From positions 47,992-111,991 of the forward strand of contig CANGTQ010000010.1 of assembly GCA_947456955.1 (NCBI GenBank): a DNA stretch of 64,000 nt, written 5' to 3'. Both the position numbers and the translations under genes were made by a program. Positions 9,053 to 17,132 of the stretch are shown here, one piece after another. Every line of letters begins with the position of its first letter. Positions within the stretch are counted from its first letter, which is position 1. A model generated the notes under the pieces. That model did not search any database. It worked only from the letters and a program-made list of their open reading frames with translations, and was not told the origin of the DNA. Origin of the DNA: Flavobacteriaceae bacterium (GTDB lineage Bacteria; Bacteroidota; Bacteroidia; Flavobacteriales; Flavobacteriaceae).

Positions 9053-11473
9053 ATGTATGTAGTAAAAAGAGACGGCCACAAAGAGCCGGTAATGTTCGAC
9101 AAAATCACGGACAGAATTAAAAAATTATGTTACGGATTAAATGATTTAGTGGATGCTGTAAAAGTAACCATGAGAGTAATCGAAGGATTGTATGACGGGG
9201 TAACTACTTCAGAACTTGACAACTTAGCAGCAGAAACTGCCGCTTCCATGACTATTTCACATCCTGATTATGCACAATTAGCAGCACGAATTGCGATTTC
9301 TAACTTGCATAAAAACACGAATAAATCGTTCTCGGAAACCATGAAAGAAATGTATTTTTATGTAAATCCAAGAACGAACCAAAAAGCACCATTACTATCT
9401 GATGAGGTGCACGAAGCGATTCAGGCGAATGCGGAATTTTTAAATTCACATATCATTTACAACCGTGATTTCAATTACGATTACTTTGGTTTCAAAACCT
9501 TAGAGCGTTCGTATTTGCTAAAAATCAATGGAAAGATTGTAGAGCGTCCACAACACATGCTAATGCGTGTTGCTGTTGGAATTCACCTAAACGACATGGA
9601 ATCGGTAATTGAAACATACGATTTAATGTCGAAAAAATTCTTTACGCATGCAACGCCAACGTTATTTAACGCAGGAACGCCAAAGCCTCAAATGTCTTCT
9701 TGTTTTTTATTAACCATGAAAGACGACAGCATCGACGGGATTTACGATACACTAAAACAGACCGCAAAAATATCGCAATCGGCAGGCGGAATAGGGTTGT
9801 CTATTCATAATGTTCGTGCTACGGGTTCATATATTCGTGGAACTAACGGAACGTCAAACGGGATTGTTCCAATGTTGAGAGTGTTTAATGACACAGCTCG
9901 TTATGTAGACCAAGGCGGCGGAAAACGTAAAGGAAGTTTTGCTATTTATTTAGAAACTTGGCATGCTGATATCTTTGAATTCTTGGATTTGAAGAAAAAT
10001 ACCGGAAAAGAAGAAATGCGTGCGCGTGATTTATTCTTCGCGATGTGGACATCCGATTTATTCATGAAACGCGTTCAGGAAGATACGTATTGGACATTAA
10101 TGTGTCCGAATGAATGTCCCGGATTGTGTGATGTTTATGGAGAAGAATTCGAAGCATTATACACTTCGTACGAAGCACAAAACAAAGGGAGAAAAACGGT
10201 TAAAGCACGTGAACTTTGGGAGAAAATCCTCGAATCACAAATTGAAACCGGAACACCATACATGTTGTATAAAGATGCAGCAAACAGAAAATCAAACCAA
10301 AAGAATTTGGGAACCATCCGTTCATCAAACCTTTGTACCGAAATCATGGAATATACTGCGGCTGACGAAATTGCAGTATGTAATTTAGCATCGATTTCAT
10401 TGCCAATGTTTGTGGAAAACGGAGAATTTAACCACCAATTGTTATATAACGTAACAAAACGTGTAACCAGAAACTTAAACAAAGTAATCGACCGAAACTA
10501 CTATCCTGTTCCGGAAGCCGAAAATTCGAACATGCGTCACCGTCCGGTAGGATTGGGAGTGCAAGGCCTAGCTGATGCATTCATTTTGTTGAGAATGCCA
10601 TTTACAAGCGATGAAGCCAAGAAATTAAATCAGGAAATCTTCGAAACGATGTATTTCGCAGCTGTTACTGCTTCCATGGAAGAAGCCAAAACAGAAGGGC
10701 CTTACTCTTCGTTCAAAGGATCGCCAATTTCAGAAGGATTATTCCAACACAATCTTTGGAACATCAAAGATGAGGAATTATCAGGCAGATGGGATTGGGC
10801 GGCGTTGAGAAAAGAAGTTATTAAACACGGAGTGAGAAACTCGTTGTTAATGGCGCCGATGCCAACCGCTTCTACATCGCAAATTTTAGGAAACAACGAA
10901 GCATTCGAACCATATACTTCAAACATTTATACACGTCGTGTATTGTCCGGAGAATTCATTGTAGTAAACAAACATTTACTAGAAGATCTAGTAAAACGCG
11001 GACTTTGGACCGAAGATTTGAAACAACAACTGATGCGCAACAATGGTTCTGTTCAGGATTTGGATATTCCGGAAGATTTGAAAGAACTATACAAAACCGT
11101 TTGGGAAATGTCAATGAAAGACATTATCGATATGTCGCGCCACAGAGGGTATTTCATCGATCAATCACAATCGCTGAACTTGTTTATGCAAGATGCAAAT
11201 TACGCAAAACTTACTTCGATGCACTTTTACGCATGGCAAAGTGGTTTGAAAACCGGAATGTACTATTTGAGAACTAAAGCTGCGGTTGACGCTATTAAGT
11301 TCACATTGAACAACGATAAAAAAGCAGAACCGACAGCACAAGTCCCGGAACCGGTAGCGGTGGAAGTAGTAGCGCCAAACGAAACAGGTGAAATGACTGC
11401 CGAAGATTTTGCCGCAATGGTGGAACGCGCAAGAAATGCTGGTCCTGATGATTGCGAAATGTGTGGGTCTTAA
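9053..11473 (+). CDS. nrdA: Ribonucleotide reductase class Ia large (catalytic) subunit, eukaryote-like
   Basis: Reduces ribonucleoside diphosphates using the radical supplied by NrdB. The N-terminal ATP-cone starts [39 protein letters not shown] contains one of the redox cysteines. NLCTE holds the catalytic Cys at residue 428 and Glu at 430. [15 protein letters not shown] is near 605. The C-terminal CEMCGS is the swinging disulfide tail that takes electrons from thioredoxin or glutaredoxin. Much of the 806-residue chain matches eukaryotic RRM1 almost word for word, including the CxMCGS end. Confidence 0.97.
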   Translation: MYVVKRDGHKEPVMFDKITDRIKKLCYGLNDLVDAVKVTMRVIEGLYDGVTTSELDNLAAETAASMTISHPDYAQLAARIAISNLHKNTNKSFSETMKEMYFYVNPRTNQKAPLLSDEVHEAIQANAEFLNSHIIYNRDFNYDYFGFKTLERSYLLKINGKIVERPQHMLMRVAVGIHLNDMESVIETYDLMSKKFFTHATPTLFNAGTPKPQMSSCFLLTMKDDSIDGIYDTLKQTAKISQSAGGIGLSIHNVRATGSYIRGTNGTSNGIVPMLRVFNDTARYVDQGGGKRKGSFAIYLETWHADIFEFLDLKKNTGKEEMRARDLFFAMWTSDLFMKRVQEDTYWTLMCPNECPGLCDVYGEEFEALYTSYEAQNKGRKTVKARELWEKILESQIETGTPYMLYKDAANRKSNQKNLGTIRSSNLCTEIMEYTAADEIAVCNLASISLPMFVENGEFNHQLLYNVTKRVTRNLNKVIDRNYYPVPEAENSNMRHRPVGLGVQGLADAFILLRMPFTSDEAKKLNQEIFETMYFAAVTASMEEAKTEGPYSSFKGSPISEGLFQHNLWNIKDEELSGRWDWAALRKEVIKHGVRNSLLMAPMPTASTSQILGNNEAFEPYTSNIYTRRVLSGEFIVVNKHLLEDLVKRGLWTEDLKQQLMRNNGSVQDLDIPEDLKELYKTVWEMSMKDIIDMSRHRGYFIDQSQSLNLFMQDANYAKLTSMHFYAWQSGLKTGMYYLRTKAAVDAIKFTLNNDKKAEPTAQVPEPVAVEVVAPNETGEMTAEDFAAMVERARNAGPDDCEMCGS

Positions 11474-11508
11474 TAATTACGAATTTAGAATTACGAATTA
11501 ATAATTAG
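11474..11508. repeat. Degenerate attacgaatt repeat
   Basis: Direct and inverted copies of attacgaatt (taattacgaatttagaatt, acgaattaataatta). The same words cluster at 30452-30487 and 48108-48178. Confidence 0.55.
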
Positions 11509-11537
11509 AAAACAGCTGTCGATTGATGGCTGTTTTT
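11509..11537 (+). terminator. nrdA terminator hairpin
   Basis: Arms aaaacagc and gctgtttt flank a 12-base loop, followed by T residues. Confidence 0.75.
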
Positions 11538-11547
11538 ATTAAATTTA

Positions 11548-11652
11548 GGAGCTATTTCCCGCTATACGTTGCAATCTTTTTGCTTTGTCACACTGAGATT
11601 AGTCGATGGGCTTTCTTAAAGCAAAAAGGATTTCCACTTCTATCGGGGCTAA
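11548..11652. repeat. Dispersed intergenic repeat, copy 3 (long form)
   Basis: On the minus strand it reads tagccccgatagaagtggaa, then an inner hairpin region with cctttttgctttaag and caaagcaaaaagattgcaac, and ends tagcgggaaatagctcc. It shares the tagccc.gat.gaag start with copies 1 and 2. No open frame of note. It is a REP-like element typical of Flavobacterium intergenic regions. Confidence 0.7.
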
Positions 11653-11704
11653 CCCAAGGCGAAGCCGAATTGTATGGATCGAATCGGAATAAAAAAACAA
11701 AACT

Positions 11705-11929
11705 ATGTCAAAAGAAAAAAAAGGAGTATACACGGGAATCATCGAAAAGGATAAAGACGGTAATTATTTTTGCGGAGAATACCTTTTAGATTATAAATAC
11801 ACTGAAGCTAGTTTCAAACTCGGTGACGAAATCAACATCAAAACGGTGATTGCCAATCCGAGTGATAAAAGTTATAACCAATACCCAAAAAAATCAAGAA
11901 ATTTCTTTTTGGCCAACCAAAAGGAATAG
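11705..11929 (+). CDS. Small hypothetical protein (74 aa)
   Basis: This short, charged, soluble protein is not recognised. It contains a YTGIIEKDKDGNYFCGEYLLDYKY stretch that looks like a small beta-sheet domain. It starts at an ATG 52 bases after the upstream repeat and ends 5 bases before the RDD gene, so they form an operon. Composition matches neighbouring genes and the spacing supports a real gene. Confidence 0.65.
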   Translation: MSKEKKGVYTGIIEKDKDGNYFCGEYLLDYKYTEASFKLGDEINIKTVIANPSDKSYNQYPKKSRNFFLANQKE

Positions 11930-11934
11930 CCATT

Positions 11935-12423
11935 ATGGAAGAAAACAATAAAAAACGATTTACGATAACAGAGGAGCTTTTGGCTTCACACAGCCAACGT
12001 TTCCTCAATTTATTAATGGATTATATTGGCCAATTGTTCCTGTTTATAATCGTATTTACAATTGTAGTTAGTATCGCCGAGACCAATGGGAACAAAGATT
12101 TTGCGGCTAATTTTGTAAAAAATGATATTGCTCAATACACTTTTGTGGCATGTATCTCTTTAGTGTATTACAATGTGTTTGAAATTTTCTTTACGCGAAC
12201 AATCGGCAAATTTATAACACAAACCATAGTGGCAGATGAAAATGGCGAGAAACCAAACCACGAAAGAATTTTGGTACGTACACTTTGTAGATTAATTCCA
12301 TTTGAAATACTTTCTTTTATAGGAATGCCGGCGCGAGGTTGGCACGACAGCATTTCAAAAACCTTTGTGGTCAATAAGAATTTATTGGATGAAAAAAAGA
12401 AGCAATTTTATAGTTTAAAATAA
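11935..12423 (+). CDS. RDD family membrane protein
   Basis: This 162-residue protein has two or three transmembrane segments (about 30-55, 75-100 and 115-135). The family's Arg is seen in SQRFLNLLMDYIGQ, where the usual R-x2-A/N-x3-D arrangement is R, N and D. The basic GKFITQT and RTLCRLIPFE stretches follow. RDD proteins are poorly defined; some relatives move ions or support Na+/H+ exchange. No specific role can be read from the context, a small hypothetical upstream and dgt downstream. Confidence 0.8.
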   Translation: MEENNKKRFTITEELLASHSQRFLNLLMDYIGQLFLFIIVFTIVVSIAETNGNKDFAANFVKNDIAQYTFVACISLVYYNVFEIFFTRTIGKFITQTIVADENGEKPNHERILVRTLCRLIPFEILSFIGMPARGWHDSISKTFVVNKNLLDEKKKQFYSLK

Positions 12424-12462
12424 GTCATGAAGCCGAATTTATTTAGCTTGATACTATATTAG

Positions 12463-12558
12463 CTTATATCAAAAGATAGGTTACGCGCTGTGATTGAAAA
12501 CTACGTGCAATATAAAGGTGTTGCCAATAGTGTTTGTATGAAGAAAACAATAAAATAA
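12463..12558 (+). pseudogene. Possible coding relic
   Basis: An open stretch without a start codon follows an in-frame stop at 12460-12462. From 12478 it reads RLRAVIENYVQYKGVANSV and ends KKTIK with a stop at 12556-12558. It has protein-like composition but is only about 31 codons long, so it could be chance. The source gene is not recognised. Confidence 0.25.
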
Positions 12559-12581
12559 GTTATATTTGAAATTATAAACAT

Positions 12582-12628
12582 TGTCACCCTGAGCGTCTAC
12601 CTGTCGACAGACAGGCAGTCGAAGGGCT
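12582..12628. repeat. Intergenic repeat with nested hairpin upstream of dgt
   Basis: The sequence runs gtcaccctgagcgtctacct then a short hairpin (cctgtcgacagacagg) and gcagtcgaagggc. It matches the gtcacactgagattagtcga word inside the repeat at 11548-11652 and is of the type that recurs in Flavobacterium intergenic regions. Confidence 0.45.
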
Positions 12629-12643
12629 AAATCCTAAATCAAA

Positions 12644-13978
12644 ATGAACTGGGAACAACTTTTATCACTAAAACGCCAAGGCGATAACAGCAAAAGATTG
12701 CGAATAGAACAAGACGACACGCGTTTAGGTTTTGAAGTTGATTATGATCGAATAATTTTTTCATCTGCTTTCCGAAGCTTACAAGATAAAACCCAAGTAA
12801 TTCCGCTTTCTAAGACTGATTTTGTTCATACTCGTTTGACGCACAGTTTGGAAGTTTCGGTAGTTGGGCGTTCTATAGGCAGATTGGTTGGTAAAAAAAT
12901 CCTTGAAAAATACCCATATTTACAGGAAGTCCATGGTTATCATATGAATGATTTCGGAGCTATTGTCGCCGCGGCATCTTTAGCACACGATATTGGAAAT
13001 CCACCATTCGGACATTCTGGAGAAAAGGCGATTGGGGAATATTTCTCCATTGGAAAAGGACAACAATACAAAGACCTATTAACAGATAAACAATGGCAGG
13101 ATTTAATCGATTTTGAAGGAAATGCCAATGGTTTTTCGGTGCTGTCTAGTTCTCGTCCCGGCATTGAAGGAAGTCTGCGTTTGACCTATGCTGTTTTGGG
13201 GGCGTTTATGAAATATCCAAAAGAAAGTTTACCCAAAAAACCAACCAAAAACATTTCAGATAAAAAGTATGGTTTCTTCCAATCCGACAAGGATTTCTTT
13301 AAAGAAGTGGCTGAAGAGTTGGGGATGATTCCTAATAAATCCGGAAATGATATTGGTTTTGAGCGCCATCCTTTGGCATTTTTAGTCGAAGCAGCCGATG
13401 ATATTTGTTACACTATTATCGATTTTGAAGACGGAATAAATCTCGGATTGGTTTCCGAAGATTTTGCGTTGGAATATTTAATCAAATTGGTAAAAGACAC
13501 GATTGACACTGCCAAATACCAAACCTTGACAACTAAGGAAGATCGAATTAGTTATCTGCGGGCATTGGCAATAGGTAATTTAATCAATGACGCGGTAAGG
13601 GTTTTTATCGAAAACGAAGAAGCAATTTTACAAGGCGAATTCCATTTTGCATTAACTGATAAAAGCAAGTACAAAGCGCAAATGGATGACATTATTAAAC
13701 TGAGCGTAAAGAATATTTATCAAAGTAGGGAAGTAATTGAAAAAGAGCTTTCGGGTTATCAAATCATCAATAATTTATTGGATAAATTCATCACGGCCTA
13801 TAATAATAACCACGAAGGGAAAGCTACAAATTACGATAAATTACTATTGAAAATTTTACCTGAAAAACATCATTTGGAAAAAGAAACCTTGTACGACCGA
13901 TTACTACACATTTGTCATTTCATCTCCATGCTAACTGATGGTAAAGCGTTGATATATAACAAAATAGTGACGGCTTAA
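12644..13978 (+). CDS. dgt: Deoxyguanosinetriphosphate triphosphohydrolase (dGTPase)
   Basis: HD-domain hydrolase that splits dNTPs, classically dGTP, into deoxynucleoside and triphosphate. The metal-binding HD motifs are visible: His in RLTHSLEVS near residue 67, His-Asp in AHDIGNPPFGHSGE near 115, and Asp in EAADDICYTIIDFEDG near 251. At 444 residues it is the standard bacterial length. It is in the same window as ribonucleotide reductase and dCMP deaminase but not co-transcribed with them. Its stop codon overlaps the stop of the convergent dxs by four bases (13975-13978). Confidence 0.93.
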   Translation: MNWEQLLSLKRQGDNSKRLRIEQDDTRLGFEVDYDRIIFSSAFRSLQDKTQVIPLSKTDFVHTRLTHSLEVSVVGRSIGRLVGKKILEKYPYLQEVHGYHMNDFGAIVAAASLAHDIGNPPFGHSGEKAIGEYFSIGKGQQYKDLLTDKQWQDLIDFEGNANGFSVLSSSRPGIEGSLRLTYAVLGAFMKYPKESLPKKPTKNISDKKYGFFQSDKDFFKEVAEELGMIPNKSGNDIGFERHPLAFLVEAADDICYTIIDFEDGINLGLVSEDFALEYLIKLVKDTIDTAKYQTLTTKEDRISYLRALAIGNLINDAVRVFIENEEAILQGEFHFALTDKSKYKAQMDDIIKLSVKNIYQSREVIEKELSGYQIINNLLDKFITAYNNNHEGKATNYDKLLLKILPEKHHLEKETLYDRLLHICHFISMLTDGKALIYNKIVTA

Positions 13979-15780
13979 TCTTCATCTTCCTCTTCTTCCT
14001 CAAGCAATCCTGAGAAAAGAGATCGCAATCCATCAACATCAATATTGCAAAACTGTTGCAATTCATCAACGGTTCCGTGTTCGATAAAATAGTCGGGAAC
14101 ACCACAAAGGAAAATTTCGTTTACATAATCATTTTTGGCCGAAAATTCTAAAACAGCACTTCCAAAACCTCCGGTTGTAACACCATCTTCGACAGTAATA
14201 ATCGTGGAAAATTTATCACAAATTTTGTGCAGTTTCTTTTCATCTAAAGGTTTTACAAAGCCAAAATGATAATGAGCAAAATGACCTTCATCCTCTATTT
14301 CAGCAAGGGCGTCAGTCACATTATAGGCAATGGTACCTGTTGATAGAATGGCAACTTTTTCCCCTTTTTTGAGTTTATGAGCTTTTCCAATTTCAATTTT
14401 TTGAAAGTTTTTGGAATTTGGAATTTCGAAGTTTGGAATTTTTCCAAGTCCACGTGGATAACGAATCGCAATAGGATGTTTCAATCCCAATGAAGCCGTG
14501 TATAATATATTCTGTAATTCCATTTCATCTTTCGGAGCATAAATAATCATGTTCGGAATACATCTTAAATACGCTAAATCAAAAACACCATGATGTGTAG
14601 CGCCATCTTCTCCAACTAAACCGGCGCGATCCAAACAGAAAATTACGGGTAAGTTTTGTAATGCCACATCGTGGATTACTTGGTCATAAGCGCGTTGTAA
14701 AAATGTTGAATAAATATTACAGAAAACTACCATTCCCTGTGTTGCCATTCCGGCAGAAAGTGTCACGGCATGTTGCTCTGCAATACCTACATCTATAGCT
14801 CTTTTTGGGAAGGCCTCCATCATAAATTTCATCGAACTTCCGCTTGGCATTGCCGGTGTGATGCCAATAATATTGGGATTATTTTTAGCCAATTCAACTA
14901 AAGTCAACCCAAAAACGTCTTGGAATTTAGGAGGTAAATTTTCATTTGATTTTTTATAAATTTCGCCAGTCGAAGCATCAAATTTTCCTGGCGCGTGGTA
15001 TTTTACTTGATCCTCTTCGGCTTGTTGCAGCCCTTTGCCTTTAGTTGTAATTATGTGTAAAAATTTTGGGCCTTTTACTTTTTTTAATCTTTCCAGTTCT
15101 TTTATTAATCCTTCAATATCATGGCCGTCAATTGGTCCGGAATAGGCAATGTTTAAAGACTTAATTATGTTATTTTGTTTTGGATTTTTTCCTTCTTTGA
15201 CAGCCGTCAAATAGTTTTTTAAGGCGCCAACACTTGGGTCAATTCCGATAGCGTTATCATTAAGTATAATTAACAGATTCGCATCTGTAACGCCGGCATG
15301 ATTCAAACCTTCAAAGGCCATTCCGCTTGCAATCGAAGCATCGCCAATCACAGCAATATGATTTTTATTTTCGCCTTTTAGCTGCGAAGCAATCGCCATT
15401 CCCAAAGCCGCAGAAATTGAAGTTGAAGAATGGCCAACGCCAAAAGTATCATAAACGCTTTCACTGCGTCTCGGAAAACCAGAGATTCCGCCAAGTTGTC
15501 TGTTAGTATCAAACTTTTTTCTGCGTTCGGTTAAAATTTTGTGTCCATATGCCTGATGACCTACATCCCAAACCAACAAATCATTTGGCGTATCAAAAAC
15601 ATAATGCAAAGCAATCGTCAATTCAACAACGCCAAGTGATGCGCCAAGATGGCCTTCTTTTACCGAAACGATGTCAATGATAAATTCGCGCAATTCCTTT
15701 GCCAGTTGCGGCAATTGGGTAACATCAAATTTTCGCAAATCAGTTGGATTGACAATATGTTCGAGCAATTTTTTTGACAT
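13975..15780 (-). CDS. dxs: 1-Deoxy-D-xylulose-5-phosphate synthase
   Basis: Thiamine-diphosphate enzyme joining pyruvate and glyceraldehyde 3-phosphate, the first step of the MEP isoprenoid pathway. The start is the ATG at 15778-15780 (MSKKLLEHIVNPTDL); a longer upstream frame overlaps tadA on the other strand and is not real. Visible features are HQAYGHKILT, the ThDP motif GDASIASGMAFEGLNHAG...ILNDN and the transketolase-like GIAEQHAVTLSAGMA. The 601 residues end in an unusual acidic tail, LLEEEEEDED. A TAcaTTTG promoter box ends only four bases before the ATG. Confidence 0.96.
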   Translation of the reverse strand: MSKKLLEHIVNPTDLRKFDVTQLPQLAKELREFIIDIVSVKEGHLGASLGVVELTIALHYVFDTPNDLLVWDVGHQAYGHKILTERRKKFDTNRQLGGISGFPRRSESVYDTFGVGHSSTSISAALGMAIASQLKGENKNHIAVIGDASIASGMAFEGLNHAGVTDANLLIILNDNAIGIDPSVGALKNYLTAVKEGKNPKQNNIIKSLNIAYSGPIDGHDIEGLIKELERLKKVKGPKFLHIITTKGKGLQQAEEDQVKYHAPGKFDASTGEIYKKSNENLPPKFQDVFGLTLVELAKNNPNIIGITPAMPSGSSMKFMMEAFPKRAIDVGIAEQHAVTLSAGMATQGMVVFCNIYSTFLQRAYDQVIHDVALQNLPVIFCLDRAGLVGEDGATHHGVFDLAYLRCIPNMIIYAPKDEMELQNILYTASLGLKHPIAIRYPRGLGKIPNFEIPNSKNFQKIEIGKAHKLKKGEKVAILSTGTIAYNVTDALAEIEDEGHFAHYHFGFVKPLDEKKLHKICDKFSTIITVEDGVTTGGFGSAVLEFSAKNDYVNEIFLCGVPDYFIEHGTVDELQQFCNIDVDGLRSLFSGLLEEEEEDED

Positions 15781-15784
15781 GCGA

Positions 15785-15813
15785 CAAATGTACGAATTGA
15801 AATTGTATTTTTG
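15785..15813. promoter_or_regulatory. Divergent dxs/tadA promoter boxes
   Basis: The 37-base gap holds TAcaTTTG on the minus strand (15785-15792) for dxs and TAttTTTG on the plus strand (15806-15813) for tadA. Each box ends four bases before its ATG, so transcripts would have almost no leader. No good TTG -33 element was found at the usual distance for either. Confidence 0.5.
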
Positions 15814-15817
15814 TTTT

Positions 15818-16261
15818 ATGGAAAACCCTTTCACCGACGAATATTTTATGAAGAAAGCTTTGCAGGAAGCGGAACTCGCTTTTGAAAAAGGGGAAATTCC
15901 TGTTGGTGCCGTAATTGTAATCGATAATAAAATTATTGCACGAACCCATAATCTTACCGAAATGCTCAATGATGTTACAGCTCATGCAGAAATGCAAGCT
16001 ATTACTTCAGCTGCGAATTTCATCGGAGGTAAATATTTAAAAGGCTGCACACTTTATGTAACTTTAGAACCTTGCCAGATGTGTGCCGGCGCTTTGTATT
16101 GGAGTCAGATTTCAAAAATTGTTTTTGGTGCTTCAGACGACCAACGAGGATATCAAAATTTAGGCACCACAATTCACCCAAAAACTCAAGTAATTCAGGG
16201 GGTTTTAGCAAAAGAATGCTCGGATTTAATGCTTCGTTTTTTTGCTTCAAGAAGAGGATAA
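15818..16261 (+). CDS. tadA: tRNA-specific adenosine deaminase-like nucleoside deaminase
   Basis: Zinc enzyme expected to convert A34 to inosine in tRNA-Arg(ACG). The zinc and catalytic motifs HAEMQAI (near residue 53) and PCQMC (near 83) are intact, and GAVIV precedes them. The ATG at 15818 (MENPFTDEYFM) is the homologous start; the longer frame to 15671 runs antisense to dxs. At 147 residues it fits TadA; guanine deaminases of similar length have different C-termini. C-terminal sequence is ...LRFFASRRG. Confidence 0.9.
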   Translation: MENPFTDEYFMKKALQEAELAFEKGEIPVGAVIVIDNKIIARTHNLTEMLNDVTAHAEMQAITSAANFIGGKYLKGCTLYVTLEPCQMCAGALYWSQISKIVFGASDDQRGYQNLGTTIHPKTQVIQGVLAKECSDLMLRFFASRRG

Positions 16262-16324
16262 TTTATTATTTACACAATAAAATGTATTAACTTACGTTCC
16301 TATATAAACCAATAAATTTCAAAT

Positions 16325-17077
16325 ATGGAAAAAATAAAATCATCAATTATTATAGGCGTTGCCATAATTATAACTGCATTTGTTTTGGGCAAGTCTTTTC
16401 AAAATCGAAATGAAAATTTGGATTCGATTTCAGTAATTGGATTAGGAACAAAGGATTTTGTTTCAGATGAAATTCTTTGGTCTGGAAGTTTTACGACGAA
16501 CAGTTTCGATATTAAAACAGCCTACAATAAGATTGTTTCTGACCAGAAAATTGTTTCTGATTTTTTTATAAATAAAGGATTTAAACCAAATGAATTCAGT
16601 TTTGGAGCGGTCAATTTTCAAAAGAAATTTAGAGAAGTGCGAAGTGAAAATAGTGATAATCAAACCCGATATGAACAAGTTTTTGATGGTTATGAAGCGA
16701 CACAAACCATAACCTTTTCGGCAAAAAAGAATCCTGATTTAATGAAACGCATAGAAAGTGTGTCAAGTAAAACTTCAGAATTAGTCAATTCTGGGATTGA
16801 ATTATCATCTAATTCAATTCAATATACTTATTCAGATTTGCCAAGTTTAAAACAAAGTTTAATTGAAAAAGCCACTCAAGACGCAAACGAACGGGCTACT
16901 AAAATTGTAAAAACTGCCGATGGAAGCTTAGGAAAACTAAAACGTGCCAGTATGGGTGTTTTCCAAATCACCGGTCAAGGCTCTACTGAAGATGACAGCT
17001 ACGGAGGAATTAACGATACTTATAGTAAGAATAAAACCGCTAGGATTACGGTTAGATTAGAGTACGAATTAGACTAA
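16325..17077 (+). CDS. SIMPL domain (DUF541) protein, membrane-anchored
   Basis: This 250-residue protein has one N-terminal hydrophobic anchor (IIIGVAIIITAFVLG, residues 8-22) and a SIMPL/DUF541 domain filling the rest, facing the periplasm. Typical signs are ISVIGLGTKDFVSDEILWSG at the start of the domain and the ATQDANERATKIVKTADGSL helix near residue 185. The family is known from oxidative-stress and interleukin-receptor-kinase-associated proteins, but its bacterial role is unclear. A bidirectional terminator follows. Confidence 0.85.
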   Translation: MEKIKSSIIIGVAIIITAFVLGKSFQNRNENLDSISVIGLGTKDFVSDEILWSGSFTTNSFDIKTAYNKIVSDQKIVSDFFINKGFKPNEFSFGAVNFQKKFREVRSENSDNQTRYEQVFDGYEATQTITFSAKKNPDLMKRIESVSSKTSELVNSGIELSSNSIQYTYSDLPSLKQSLIEKATQDANERATKIVKTADGSLGKLKRASMGVFQITGQGSTEDDSYGGINDTYSKNKTARITVRLEYELD

Positions 17078-17098
17078 ATTTAGAAAATATAAACACAA

Positions 17099-17132
17099 AA
17101 AAACCGCCAAGCTGTAGCAAGGCGGTTTCTTT
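17099..17132. terminator. Bidirectional terminator between SIMPL gene and RNase G gene
   Basis: Arms aaaccgcc (17101-17108) and ggcggttt (17121-17128), with A-rich and T-rich flanks on either side, serve both converging genes. Confidence 0.85.

Noticed and set aside
11523..11789. Open frame of 88 codons across the repeat and the small hypothetical gene
   Set aside because: It reads through a terminator and a repeat and overlaps the better-supported 74-residue gene in another frame.
15781..15969. N-terminal extension of dxs in the same frame
   Set aside because: It runs antisense through tadA and past the promoter box; the conserved Dxs start is the ATG at 15778-15780.
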